Assembly (NCBI GenBank): GCA_034766995.1
Contig: CM068314.1
Location: forward strand, 23,720,784 to 23,784,783
DNA length: 64,000 nucleotides
Source of the DNA: Acanthacorydalis orientalis
Lineage: Eukaryota; Arthropoda; Insecta; Megaloptera; Corydalidae
Direction: 5' to 3'
The first letter of the stretch is position 1; every line of letters starts with the position of its first letter. This document shows, in pieces, positions 13,396 through 25,137 of this stretch. Under the pieces are notes generated by a model. That model had not been told where the DNA came from. It did not search any database and was given only the letters and a program-made list of their open reading frames with translations. Position numbers and translations under genes: made by a program.

Positions 13396-14213
13396 TATTA
13401 TTACTGTATAAATAATATAAATAAAATACCATACACAAACAATGTAGCAAAAATTTATTCAGTGAATGATTTTTTTTCTAGACTATAGTACAAAAAAATA
13501 TATATAGTCAACTTCTACTCTGACAAGCCATTAAATTCTGTAAGTTCATCCTCAACAGAGCTTTCTGTGAATGAATGAACTTTGGCAGAATACTGATAAC
13601 ACCTAGACATATTGTTAGTTGAAATAAACCTATTCTGTCTACACGTAGAATGTGTAAATAGGATTTGCTAGAAACTATTATGTTGTCTGATGGTTTCGTT
13701 ATTTATAAAAAAATCTAATTCTCAAAAAGCAATTGAATGTATGAAGTCTCTTTTATTTCTTTAATCGAATACTATACATCAATGTACGTCTCGTAGAAGA
13801 CAAAAGGGACTTTTTTGATTTAAAATCACTGGTATATATATATATATATATTGAAAATTTAATAAAAAAAATATGTATTATATTTAAAACTATTGAATTC
13901 TAATTCAGAACATACCTTCAACATAATTTATAATTATAATAGGTATTTCATTCATAGAAAATAGCATAAATAGTATAAATTGGCACGTAAAAATATGAAC
14001 ATGAAATCGGTTGTGGATTTGCCTTAAAAATGTACGTGAAACAAAATCGTAAAAATATAAAACCATATAAACGTATATAATAAAAAAATAAATATATTCA
14101 AATCAATAACACACATCAAAAGTAATGTACGTGTATCGATCCCAACAGAAACACGATTCAATCTTCAGAAAGGACACTAAAACATCGAAAGAAAACCATT
14201 TGTAATAAATTAC

Positions 14214-14354
14214 ATGGAGGAGCGACCGGCTGATGCCTCGGACTCCGGGTATCATTTCACGACTCCGAAGACTACGTGTGCACAGCAGAAAGACGATCGC
14301 AGACCGGAGCCAACCAGAGAGCCAACAAACGTGCCCGAAAGCATTCAGAGCTAG
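14214..14354 (+). CDS. Small open frame in a GC-richer island, function unknown
   Basis: The frame has 46 codons from an ATG in TACATGG to TAG. It begins MEERPADASDSG and continues YHFTTPKTTCAQQKDD, ending with a Pro/Glu/Arg-rich stretch. Its composition (Asp, Glu, Pro, Thr, Arg, with GC-rich third positions) is unlike the Ile/Lys/Asn/Tyr peptides produced by chance elsewhere in this window, which is the only reason to list it. A hydrophilic peptide of this sort could be a remnant of a retroelement gag-like ORF1 or a first coding exon. I cannot assign it. No TATA box or polyadenylation pattern decides the matter. An overlapping frame (14276-14482) is also open. Confidence 0.25.
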   Translation: MEERPADASDSGYHFTTPKTTCAQQKDDRRPEPTREPTNVPESIQS

Positions 14355-14679
14355 AATTTTATATTTATGACACCGGATACACTTGCATGGGTTTTTTCCT
14401 TCAACTACTGCCGAGAAAAATAGGAAACATAAAATTTATCGTCATTTATCCTGTTGTTGACGAAACTTTCAACAAGCATTGAAGTTTATGAATACCACGC
14501 GAGAACCAGTATTCGTTTAGTTCCGACCAGGTGATGCACAAAATAAAATCAAATAAACAGTTTTTCAATGCTATTTGTTACTGGAAACGATATTACTGTA
14601 TCTTCTACGTCTAGTGTAGGAGGATTCTTCTCTAATTAAATTGTTCGGCTACAGATATTTTTTCAACAAAACTTTATAT

Positions 14680-14719
<40 letters not shown>

Positions 14720-15020
14720 ATTAATAATTAATGAAACGTTTTTCGATTTAGACCAAATTAATTCAAGTGGCAATCAATTGATTAAACGAATTTAAATAAT
14801 AATTTTACATCGTCTCATTTTTCTTTTGATTAATCAAATTACATACTTTATTTAAATAGCCCATTTTTCCTTCAATTTATATTTCGTCTTAATAAACACT
14901 AAAAGGTGTACTTTCATTTGTATTCTATAAATTTTGAAAATAGATCTCGATTTTTTTATGTTTAAATTAATAATAATAAAAATAATTTCTTGGACACTAA
15001 CAACATTTTTCATTCTTTAT

Positions 15021-15246
15021 TTACACACACACACGCAACACACTTACAGACTTATGCACACACGCACATACCACACCTGCACACACTTAACACACACACA
15101 ATCAATCGCACACACGCACACACAAGAGCACACATAAGCACATACACACACACACACACACAAGCACACATACAAACAAGCACACGCATATGCACATACA
15201 CACACAAGCACAAACACACACAAGCACACACACAGCACATATACAC
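15021..15246. repeat. CA-rich satellite, about 225 bp
   Basis: Degenerate (CA)n with recurrent AAGCACACA, CGCACA and TACACA variants, followed by a short TA/CATA tract to about 15270. It gives long His/Thr-rich (+) and Val/Cys-rich (-) frames that are artefacts of the repeat. Confidence 0.95.
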
Positions 15247-16009
15247 TTAGATATATATATATACATATAAATATGTATTTAAAAATAATGTTTACACGTG
15301 AATTCTTTTTTTTGAAAATACACTTTTTTGAATTTATTACTAAATTATAATTCAACAGTGGCCTATTCTGGTAAAACATAATTTGAAATAATCTGTCCAT
15401 ATGTGATCAAAACAACTATATTTTGACTCAGTTGTAGAAGAATTTCCTCTAGAAGAATATTCCGGGTACAAACATATCTAAACCAAACCTGATTTAATAT
15501 GACCTGACTTAAATTAACTTCAGTTGGATGCATCCAGTAAAATTAAGGGAACAAAAATTAATTTAAGAAATACACACATATATCTTGTTCGATATTTAAT
15601 CTTTATAAATGTACAATATGTATTTAAAACTCATTTAAATTTTAGTAAAAATATTAATAGTGCTAATAATATTTTTAAATTAAGAAAAAAATACTCGTCT
15701 TAATCTTATCATAATTAAAAAAAATTCCGTGTGTAATTACTTTCTTTACTTTTCACTGAATATGCCTCTGTCTCATTTAACCTGACGTAACCGAAACTAA
15801 CAAAAGCTAAACAGATCTAACCCAAATTAATTACGAAATTTAAAAAAAATGTACATTTGGAAATTTTTATTTTTTTAGAAAGATTTTTTTTCGAAAAATA
15901 CTCCAGTTACAAGTTATATTCAAAGATTTTTTTCTATAGTTTAAAATATTAATAAATCAAATATCAGAATATCACTATATTAAAAACATATATGAATGCT
16001 ATGTAAGAT

Positions 16010-16012
<3 letters not shown>

Positions 16013-16063
<51 letters not shown>
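16013..16063. repeat. (TA)n microsatellite, about 51 bp
   Basis: An uninterrupted TA tract. Confidence 0.98.
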
Positions 16064-16064
<1 letters not shown>

Positions 16065-16970
16065 GTATGTAGAGAAAGGTGTAAATAAATAAATGAAATA
16101 AATCACAGATAAAGGTTAAAGTATAATTTCCAGATGAATATATTCTGAAATTTATATTCTAGTATTTACTGAACATTATTGTTCTGAAGTGTTGTTTTCC
16201 ATTTTCGTACAAAAACAATTTTCACAAAAATTAAAATATTATGGTTGCCTCGAACGAAATTATATTTCCCGTAATTAAATAAATTTTATATACCGGTGTT
16301 CATTCGAGGTGATAAAACTCTTAATATTCTTGTTACGCCGCTTAACCAAACAATGCTTTTTAATTTAAATGTTCAAATTTTCAATTCGGGATTAACTCTT
16401 TGTATAAGTAGAGCTTTTCGTGCATAATGAAATGTCCAACACCATTTGTTGTTGTTTTCTTCTTAAGACATAAACTATATTACAGAAATCCGGTTACATA
16501 TTTCAAGTTTGTGAAATTTCTTGAAACGTCGTTTATTAAACCTTAACAAAAACTTATTTGATATTAAATATTTAAAGTTCATTATTTGAATAACACAAAT
16601 TAAATATTATCATAATAAAATCTAGGTCATGAATGAAAAACACAAGGTACACTGTTCTCTTTTGTATACTTTTTTAATTAAATATTTTCCTCTTTCCTAT
16701 TTAACATGGCACACTGGAAAATATTCTTTGATAAATATGTTTTATAATATTACGAGCTTACATAAATTACAACACGTGTGTTTAAAAATAATACCTTTTA
16801 AAATCATTTTTAAAAACGTAACAAACTTAAAATGCAAGTTTAATTTTCAACACTACGTGCTAATTAGATAAACAAAAGCATATATTGTAATTAAAAAAAA
16901 CATAGATAATTATATCTAAATATATTTTTACTATTTTTTTTCGTTTACATTTATTTTATCTCTACTAATA

Positions 16971-16975
<5 letters not shown>

Positions 16976-17037
<62 letters not shown>
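16976..17037. repeat. (TA)n microsatellite, about 62 bp
   Basis: An uninterrupted TA tract. Confidence 0.98.
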
Positions 17038-17039
<2 letters not shown>

Positions 17040-17849
17040 CATTAGTATATGTATCGAAAGGTGAAAATATACTTTACGAAAAGCTTCATTTCATATCAAA
17101 TACATTAATTTAAAACAACTAACTTAATATTTAAAAATAATTTTAAAATAAAGCTAATAACTAAGTCGATGAAAACATCTGTGAAAACTACGCCAATAAG
17201 GGAAAGATTTTATAAGAAAGATATATTAAAAATCCTTTCACGTTGTTTATTAAACTTGCTTCTTAAAAAAAAAGAAATAACATCTAGATTTTTAATTAAA
17301 GAAACTCATTTTATATTCTTGAAAATGTGTTGTTTTACAAGCCATTTAACATTAATCTTTTATTTCTATACATCTCGTGAACTTTTATTTAAGTTCGTTC
17401 TAATTTGCCTCGAATAAATTATTATTTTAATTATTTGAAATTGTAGAAGTTTTAAAATTAAATTTTATCTATAAGGCGCATCTCTATTATTTCATATTTA
17501 CTCATTGCTGTTCTTTAATTAAATTCAAAGAAAGTGTTGTTTTTTTTATTTTAGAAATAATAAGTACTAGTTGTGTTATTTATAAGTTATGACTTGAATT
17601 AATTTATTTATATACGTATTCATAATTAAAATTTAATTAAATTTCTTCTGAAACAGTTTTATGAATTTCATTAAAAACATTAAACTAAGAATTTAAAAAA
17701 ATAATAGTTTGCAACAAATAAAATCTACGTAAATGTACGCATTTAAATCTTTCAACATTTTTAAAATTTGTGAATAAATTTTGAATTTATATAAGAATTA
17801 TTAATATTTCCAAGAATAGAAATAAAAATTCTTCATAAATTTGTTATTA

Positions 17850-18160
17850 TACAAACTTGCACAAATTAATTTTTCATTCGCCATAAACCACAACTTTCTT
17901 TCTAATTTATTAAATTAATTAATTATTGCTAATTTTGTAGTTAATTATGAACGATTTATCATGCACCATCATCCCTAGATGTCTAAAAAAATTTTTTTGT
18001 GCCCTAACGCTATGAAGATGGTGACATAGTTATCTAACTACGTATAAAAAATTACAATGATCCATAATTAATTGAATATTTTTTGATAAGAAAAAATTAA
18101 AGTATTTGTGGAGTGAATTTTCATTTTTAAAACCGAAATAAGCCACAGTAACGAGAATCA
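17850..18160. repeat. Dispersed palindromic-family element, copy D (head-to-head arms)
   Basis: The left arm (-), read in reverse from about 17970, has GGGATGATGGTGCATGATAA and then TTAGAAAGAAAGTTGTGGTTTA and GGCGAATGAAAAATTAATT. The right arm (+) has AAGATGGTGACATAG, TTGAATATTTTTTGATAAG, GTGGAGTGAATTTTC and AAGCCACAG. Both match copy C unit by unit, and the heads meet near 17985 with CACCATCAT facing GATGGTG. It is about 310 bp overall with no coding capacity. Confidence 0.62.
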
Positions 18161-18675
18161 CTCGTGTAATATTAAGAGTGAAGAACATTCATATAAAGTT
18201 TTCTTTAAATAGTTGTCGTTAAATAGAAAAAAAAAATAAAAGTAGATATAGATCATTATATTAATTAGTTTATACGTACAAACTTACACTTTTCTCTTCA
18301 TTATAAATAATTATTAATTTTCTACGAGAAGTTCATGCTTTATATACACGATAAAAAAATTATTACATACGCAATAAAAATAAAACATTTACTACAATAT
18401 AAAAGTATATATATATTATACTTTTATATTTGCGTGACATTCAAGTTGAACTTCCTAACTTAATTTTCTTGTGCTTTCAATATTCGAATTTAGAAAAGTT
18501 CTTTTCAATTATTTAACAAATGACCCTATTAGAGAAACAATCAGTTTTTTAAATTTTATTTTGCATTATTAATTGATACTTATTTTATTCTCACTGATTA
18601 GAAAAATAATTTAATTATATTACGATAATCATATTTTTAATTTTTTATTTTGTAATTATTTTTAATATTTTATAT

Positions 18676-18719
<44 letters not shown>

Positions 18720-19881
18720 TATTAATTTTTGTTTCCATGTTTTATAATACTCAATTTTGTAATTTATTGATTCAAACTTCCCTATTTGAAAATGGAATAT
18801 CCAGATATAAGATTAGATGATTTCTTATAAACAATTTAAAAAAAACTAGAATCTTTATAATAAATTCATGTCTTGTTAATCGATGTTTATAATTAAATAT
18901 ATTTTACCCCTCTAAATTCCCTGATTAACGAAATTTAATAGATTCAATTAACGTCGATTAATGACAAATTACTATACGTTCATTCTTATTGCGAAATAAC
19001 ATTTTTAAAATAACCCCAAAGAAAAAACATAATTATTTATTTGAAACTTTATTTACTTCTTATACTCAACGTTGATAAATTTTCTTTTTAGACTTGTTAA
19101 GTAGATAATTAAGAAAACATTTTAACTCTAACAACAAAATACTCTACAAATGTAAAATTACCTAGACAAAACAAACATATTTTTCTTGGACTAAATTCTG
19201 GAATAGCAAGTACGAATTGCAAGAGAAAAACAGTTTGTTGAATAATAAATAACTATATTATTCAAGATTAAAACATAAAAACTATATGTTTGCATTTTAA
19301 TTGAGATACTCTAGTAGATTTATACCAGAAATATTTTTTTGAACTCCTTGAAATTTCATTCAAACAAAATAATTTATATTTGTATTAATGATAATATTAA
19401 CATGTACTTTTACACTATTTATTTACATAATGTAATTTGGTACATTTATTCAGACGAATGACGAGTATTTAAATTGTATTAGGAAATACATTTTTTGAAG
19501 AAATAAGTTACCAAATATTGAATCGTCATTCCTTATAACGCCGAAAATATCTCAATTATTATAAAGTTTAAATAAATAAATAAATCTTGAATTAGAAATA
19601 CAAATAATTACTTCATTACTAATCGATTGGTGACAGTTGGACAAAACTCTCATAAGTAATTAGTACCCATATTATTAAAATGCTCGTTAATGATTGGATG
19701 TAATGTAAAATTATATGTTGCTAATAGTGTAATAAAAATTGTTGCGGTGCTGGAATGAACTTTTATCTTTATAAAATACATAAATTAAAATTGAGTTATG
19801 TTAGAATTAAACGATTTTATATATGATAATAAAACATTTATTGTCTATCCGTTATTAAAATGAATAGAAACACTCGATACG
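18161..19881. other. Gene-free AT-rich DNA
   Basis: It holds the TA-rich palindrome at 18397-18429 and a (TA)n tract at 18682-18715. No open frame or splice pattern can be supported. Confidence 0.75.
18397..18429. repeat. 13-bp perfect palindrome
   Basis: ATATAAAAGTATA, a 7-bp TATATAT loop, and the exact reverse complement TATACTTTTATAT. It is probably a cruciform-prone by-product of TA slippage. Confidence 0.9.
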
Positions 19882-20028
19882 ATGGCAGACAGAAGTACTT
19901 TTACAAGAGTGCTTACGTTTAAAGTATGTTCAATTGCGAATGATAATAATAAAAAGAACAGTCAGACAGACAGTGGTGCAGATTTCGTAATGAAACATGC
20001 TCTACAAAAACATGTCTCAATTCAGTGA
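19882..20028 (+). CDS. Possible small ORF or first coding exon, function unknown
   Basis: The 48-codon frame starts in a good context (A at -3, ATGG) with MADRSTFTRVLTFKVCSI and is mostly polar afterwards. The final codons overlap a donor-like GTGAGG at 20025, so it could be a first coding exon rather than a complete ORF. No domain is recognised. It lies at the edge of the GC-richer island that follows, which favours a genic origin, but the length alone could be chance. Confidence 0.22.
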   Translation: MADRSTFTRVLTFKVCSIANDNNKKNSQTDSGADFVMKHALQKHVSIQ

Positions 20029-20340
20029 GGACATGTAACTCTCGTCTCGCCTACAAGAATTATGAGTCGTCAGTAAGTAGACTCCGATGAAGACATCGCA
20101 TTAATGCCTTAATTACGATAAGGAACATTTTATTGCTCGTATAAACGGTATACAGAGGAGTAGAGAACGGTGTACTAGTCGCCGCAGTGCGCCGCCACTG
20201 CGGCAGCACACGATTGTAGAGTTCAGTGGATTAGACATAATTGCCGTTCGGATTTATTGGATTGAACGGGACATTTAACGTATCGGTATTGTTGTCGACT
20301 TTGACTTGTAGACTATACGGCACTGCAGTAACTGTCAACA
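19960..20340. promoter_or_regulatory. GC-richer, CpG-containing island, promoter-like
   Basis: This stretch is clearly less AT-rich than its surroundings and has many CpGs around 20160-20300. Initiator-like TCAGT words occur at about 20022 and 20223, both on the plus strand. A perfect stem of 9 bp with a 6-nt loop, GCCGCAGTG...CACTGCGGC, occupies 20181-20204. A short minus frame beginning near 20238 is also open. Promoters, first exons and old insertions all look like this in AT-rich arthropod genomes. No transcription start can be fixed by reading. Confidence 0.3.
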
Positions 20341-20547
20341 ATAAAAATATTAACCAATATCGATTGTTTGAACAATGTTGCTATTGAATGTGTATGTGTT
20401 CACATGTTGGATACATTTTGTGAGAAAAATATTAACGACATATCTATATTGCTATCGAACTTTTTATAGGATTAAAACAACAAGGAACAATACAGCTACA
20501 CATGTCTACAAATAAAAAATCAGATTGTATATACATACATATATATT

Positions 20548-20647
<100 letters not shown>

Positions 20648-20717
20648 AAGATAATCAAGACAATTGTTTTATACAAGTAAACATTGCTCTATTTAAAAAT
20701 GAATGCTTTAATTAAAC

Positions 20718-21728
20718 TAAAAATTGAAACCGTACCCGGTAAAAACCGTTTCATTTCAGTAACCGAAACTGAAACCACTATTTTTGCAAAAAATCAAAAC
20801 CAAAACCATATATAAAGTGAGAACTGGTTTATATCGGTTTTCATGAAACATTTAATTTTTCAGGCGACAATTTGAAATTTACCTATAAAAATTTTTGTTC
20901 ATTTTTTTTGAAAATGAATTTTTCAATATTAATTCCTATTTTTACTATACCACAAATACATGTTTGACCGTAACTGAGCCCTTAAAATGAATGGTGAAAA
21001 CTTTCCATATTTTATAGTAGTAATAAGCTTGAGTAATAAGCACATACAGTTGTAAAATACATAGTTAAGTCAAATGGCTAAAATAGAAAAAACCGTTGCG
21101 TATTTGAAAGAAATGTTTCAAGTCAAAAATCATGAGTTTTTCCTTTCTCTTTACAAAACGGAAGTCACAAGTTTCAGAACTTTCCAAAGTTACTCACTTT
21201 CTATCTGGAAAGTGAACAGATTGGAAATCCAAAATGAAAGGTTCTAAAAAAGACTTCTCTAAATTAAAGCATGAACAGAAAGATTTTGGAAAATCAGTTT
21301 CGATTCAATCCCAGTGGTAGACTCATTTTTTTTAATTAGAACGTTAGTTAATATGGTTTGTCAGTATTTCAATAGGCTTTAAGTATTATTTAAGAATTGT
21401 AGAAATGTTAAAATGAAAAAAAATGAAAAGTAATAATAAAGTATTCTCTAAAGTATGTCTTTCTGCAATTTATTTTATATTATTTCTTTTAATGATTAAT
21501 AAATAATTCCATTATTTATTCTTCATAAATAACATACATAAGTAACATAAAGATAATTATTATTAGTAACTGTCTTTTTGTTACTTAGTGTTCAAATGTA
21601 TATTTTAAAAACAGAAACCAGAACAAAACTGAAACGGAAACACGAAAAAATTCTTAGAATGAAACCATAACCGAAACAAACGACAAAATCGAAACTCGAA
21701 TCTTATTTTGATTCGGTTACAATCCTTG
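20718..21728. mobile_element. hAT-type non-autonomous element, 1011 bp with 8-bp TSD
   Basis: AATTAAAC is repeated directly on both flanks (20710-20717 and 21729-21736), the 8-bp duplication typical of hAT transposons. The termini are TAAAAATTGAAACCG and, in reverse complement on the right, CAAGGATTGTAACCG, 11 of 15 identical. Both subterminal regions are packed with AAACCGAAAC/GAAACC words in one direction on the left and the right, a style seen in some hAT ends. No hAT transposase domain is readable, only a 57-codon frame inside. It therefore looks like an internally rearranged, inactive derivative. A (TA)n tract begins immediately at its right flank. Confidence 0.8.
21074..21247 (+). CDS. 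57-codon frame inside the hAT-type element
   Basis: This begins MAKIEKTVAYLKEMFQV, continues with an amphipathic Lys/Phe/Ser-rich stretch, and ends at TAA in a run of A. It has no zinc finger or catalytic motif that I can name. Its place in the middle of the element suggests a remnant of the transposon's own coding region. A chance frame is equally possible. Confidence 0.25.
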   Translation: MAKIEKTVAYLKEMFQVKNHEFFLSLYKTEVTSFRTFQSYSLSIWKVNRLEIQNERF

Positions 21729-21733
21729 AATTA

Positions 21734-21811
<78 letters not shown>

Positions 21812-22687
21812 CTCTCAATCAGTAACAAAAGAAAAAATTTAACAATTTTTTTCTCTATTAAACATTTTTATTATATATGATACTATTCGTATTTAAGTTC
21901 CTATAATTAACAGATTCAGATATAAAAGTTTTAAAATCAAAAATTCATATTTTAAAATATACTTTTTTTAATTTTCTGTAATTAATAAATTGGAAAATGC
22001 TCCAATATACTCATAAAAAAATTGTTAACAATTTATAATGAAATGTTATTTTAACTTTTGGTTTGAAACTATTTTTTTAATGAAATGTTTGTAAAATATT
22101 GCTCAAAATTAAAAAAATAAAACGTATTGAATAACAAATAATAATACGTTAAAATCTAAATAAAACAAATAATTCATATACATTATTATACGATTTAAAC
22201 GAAACAGAAAATTCAAAATATTTTGTATCATCCAAATACATACAAAGACGAACAAAAAAGGGAAGAAAACTTTTTAAAACTATCAGTAGAATGTGTTCGA
22301 TGTTTGACCCAGTGAATAAGAAGCGAATATAGATATTTAAACTCGATTTCTTTTTTTTTGGAAACGAAGACAACAAATCGTTGCAGATATTTTTCAGTTC
22401 TGTAAACAAACGAATATAATAAAATACACCGGCACACGAATGTCTGGAAATATACAAAATAATGTATGCCATTTGAGTGTATTTTTATTTTTATTTAAAG
22501 CGAAATATGCATTCATTTCCCAGTTTTCTTATACATTAACTACATTTTAAATATATACCTTAACTTTTTTGTCATTAGATTTTATGGTGTATTGTAATTC
22601 AAATTGAATCTTACGCATACGCAAGAACATATAAATGTGTGGATGATGTATGTGTGTGTATATGAATGTGTATAAATGTGTGTATGC

Positions 22688-22690
<3 letters not shown>

Positions 22691-22763
<73 letters not shown>
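22691..22763. repeat. (TA)n(TG)n compound microsatellite
   Basis: About 55 bp of TA followed by about 18 bp of TG. Confidence 0.97.
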
Positions 22764-22965
22764 ATGAATGTAAACTTCCATACAAATACATGTGAGTATA
22801 TTTCTCTTTATATCAACAAAGCAGAAATAATCTTTTTTGTTTTTATTACAATAATTTTTTACTCCATAAATTTGCACTGTACCATAGTACATACACAATA
22901 TTTATTTCTACACTGCATACATGTGCATATGATGTTATCAAGAAAAATCAATATTAATGTGAATA

Positions 22966-23047
<82 letters not shown>
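22966..23047. repeat. (TG)n(TA)n compound microsatellite
   Basis: A short TG run followed by about 70 bp of TA. Confidence 0.97.
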
Positions 23048-23049
<2 letters not shown>

Positions 23050-23290
23050 ATGTTCGTATTATATGCATGCATCAGTTTTGTTATGATTATACATTTTTGT
23101 ACGTATAATGAACTGAATGTATTCAAAATGTTTTATTATATACTAAACAAAACATAATGTGTATTAAAAACATGCTCTTTTAAAAATTTTTAATTAATTA
23201 GTTCAAAAGTTATACAATAAGCACATTTATTTCATTTATAAAATGAATTAAATATCAGTTTTTGTTTACATGTAATTCTCTAGACTTTTG

Positions 23291-23294
<4 letters not shown>

Positions 23295-23358
<64 letters not shown>
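23295..23358. repeat. (TA)n microsatellite, about 64 bp
   Basis: An uninterrupted TA tract followed by GTATGTATGTGT. It lies about 25 bp before the left end of the Tc1 element. Confidence 0.97.
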
Positions 23359-23368
<10 letters not shown>

Positions 23369-23385
23369 GTCTGTATATATATATA

Positions 23386-25014
23386 CAGTTGCGGATAGTC
23401 GTATTCGTATACAAGAATTGATAATACAAAAGACAAGAAAAAATTGGTAAATAATAATTGAATAGCATAAATGGTTTTGCATTTTACAGTGCAGAGTTTT
23501 GTTGCATAGTAGTTTTTTTAAGAAAAAAATACCCATTTTGGTATTTACAATAAAAATGGTGCAATAAAGAAAAATCATATGCAAGATCTGCGACACTCAT
23601 GTTCGTACATTTGAGTATTCGTTTGAAAGCTGTAAAAGCGAACACATTAAAACTTAGAATTTAATTTTTAGAGAGTTCGTAAAATTGATATCTCTAGAAT
23701 AGTAACATTTTTGATTATTTTGTGGTACGTAAAATAGATATCATCAATCATGAAAAAAATGGATTCAAAGCAACCATAGAAACAAGAAAATTAGTAGCTT
23801 TTTACATGAAAGCGGTAAATCTCTAAAGGAAATTAATAAATTGGTTCAAAGTATCGTGCAGTATATTATAAAAAAGTACAAAAGCGAAAACGGTATCAAA
23901 AATAAACTTAGACATATAGGGAGAAAACACCAAATGATCGAGATGAGCGTAAAATTTTCAAGGAAGTAAGAAAGAATCCTTTCATTAGTGCTCCTAATTT
24001 TTCTACCTCTATTGGGAATATAACTGGAAAAAACTTTATCGCATGTGCAATTAGTAAAACTTGAAGTAGATTTGACAACAAGAACGGACTAGCTAGAAGA
24101 AAACTCTTCACTAGCAGCATTAATAGAAAGAAGCGTCTAGAATATGCTAAAAGGCATATAAACAAAGATATGAATTTTTGGATTAAAGTAATTTTCACCG
24201 ATGAGAGTAAATTTAGTTTTTTCAGTTGAGATGTAAAGCAAAAATTATGGTGAAAGCCAAACAAAAGCCGGGACAAAGAAAATTTGATTCCGACGATCAG
24301 ACATAGTGGAGGATCACTTATGTGTGGGGATGTTATTCGGCTTCTGAAGTTGGAAAACTACACTTTATTAATAGAATCATGAATACAGCAAAATATATTA
24401 ACCTTTTAAAGAACAATTTAAAAAATAGTGCTGAAAATTTAGAGCTGGCAGATAAATTTGTGTTTTATCAAGATAATGACACAAATCTTGATTGAGGTTC
24501 CTCTATAATTGTCCTCAAAATCTACACAAACCTCCACAATCATCTCACCTCAATCCCATTGAGCACTTATGATCAATTTTGATGAAAAATATTCGAAAAC
24601 ACAAAATATGCAAGATGGGGTATCTGAAGTTAGCTCTATTATTCCCGAATGGAAAAATATTACATCGAATATTACAAGTAAGTTAGTTCAATCTGTCCCA
24701 AATAGACTGAGAGAAGTGATGAAACAAAAAGATTATGCTACCCGATATTAGATATGGTATTTATAATTCATTTTCTTACTAAATACTTTGGTGTACGAAT
24801 ACGGTTGTTCTGTGTTTTTTTTTAAATTGTTTTTAATTTACTTGTTAGTTTTCTTTATTAGTGAATTAAACGGGTTATTTTATAAGAAATTGAAATAATA
24901 TATATATATATATATATATAATTCATTAATAAAAAAAATAAATATTTCATTACAATTTTCTTACTAATTCACCAATCGATAATACCACTGTACGAATACG
25001 GGTGTCAGATATTG
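23386..25014 (+). mobile_element. Tc1-like element with IR/DR ends, 1629 bp, inactive
   Basis: It is bounded by TA dinucleotides (23384-23385 and 25015-25016), the Tc1/mariner target. Each end has two copies of a CGTATTCGTA-type word about 198 bp apart: on the left at 23400-23409 and, with one change, near 23598-23609; on the right, inverted, at 24794-24803 and 24991-25000. This paired arrangement is the IR/DR architecture of Bari, Minos, S and Sleeping Beauty-type elements, where the transposase binds both sites at each end. A (TA)n tract has grown inside the right repeat (24898-24921). The transposase between the ends is broken, so the copy cannot move by itself. Confidence 0.92.
23750..24751 (+). 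pseudogene. Tc1-family (DD34E) transposase pseudogene
   Basis: Reading across frameshifts gives a full Tc1-type order: a start MKKMDSKQP, an N-terminal HTH region (FYMKAGKSLKEINKLVQ-like), NDRDERK...RKNPFISAP, a second-repeat region, FTDES with the first catalytic Asp (24200-24202), QDND with the second (24472-24474), and NPIEHL with the catalytic Glu (24561-24563). It ends with a 60-codon open piece finishing KDYATRY. The length fits the roughly 340 residues usual for Tc1 proteins. The Asp-to-Glu interval is 89 nt instead of the 105 expected for DD34E, a 16-nt frameshifting loss. Several stops interrupt it, including one at the Trp expected after EHL. A 122-codon minus frame across it is only an antisense shadow. 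Confidence 0.92.
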
Positions 25015-25034
25015 TATGTATGTATATGTACTCG

Positions 25035-25063
<29 letters not shown>

Positions 25064-25067
<4 letters not shown>

Positions 25068-25084
25068 ATATGTTACACAAAATT

Positions 25085-25137
<53 letters not shown>

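Larger units (their letters stand above)
8425..14213. other. Gene-free AT-rich DNA with long (TA)n tracts
   Basis: The TA tracts are at 8434-8483, 8853-8903, 10557-10611, 12186-12244, 13333-13389 and 13833-13851. A near-tandem repeat of about 17 bp (TTTTTAGTCATTCTACC and variant) lies at 9835-9870. The segment 11100-11460 is less AT-rich and has an open frame at 11162-11431 whose product has no recognisable domain. It could be an old repeat or untranslated exon and is not called. Confidence 0.7.
14355..17849. other. Gene-free AT-rich DNA
   Basis: (TA)n tracts lie at 14685-14714, 16013-16063 and 16976-17037, and the CA-rich satellite at 15021-15246. Around 15480-15830 scattered AACCTGAC/CCTAA-like words occur, but no tandem telomere-type array. 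The open frames at 16629-16871 and 17169-17417 have no domains and chance-like composition. Confidence 0.72.
21737..23385. other. Gene-free DNA dominated by long (TA)n/(TG)n tracts
   Basis: The tracts are (TA)n 21737-21804, (TA)n(TG)n 22691-22763, (TG)n(TA)n 22966-23047 and (TA)n 23295-23358. The minus-strand frame at 22149-22472 is open for 107 codons but has no domain and a chance-like composition. All Tyr/Ile repeat frames here are tract translations. Confidence 0.8.

Noticed and set aside
15480..15830. Scattered AACCTGAC/CCTAA-like words suggesting insect telomere repeats
   Set aside because: There is no tandem array, and spacing and sequence vary too much.
22149..22472. 107-codon minus-strand frame
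   Set aside because: No domain, Ile/Phe/Tyr/Ser-rich, and within chance expectation for this base composition.
23908..24276. 122-codon minus-strand frame
   Set aside because: It lies antisense across the Tc1 transposase pseudogene, whose plus-strand motifs explain the sequence.
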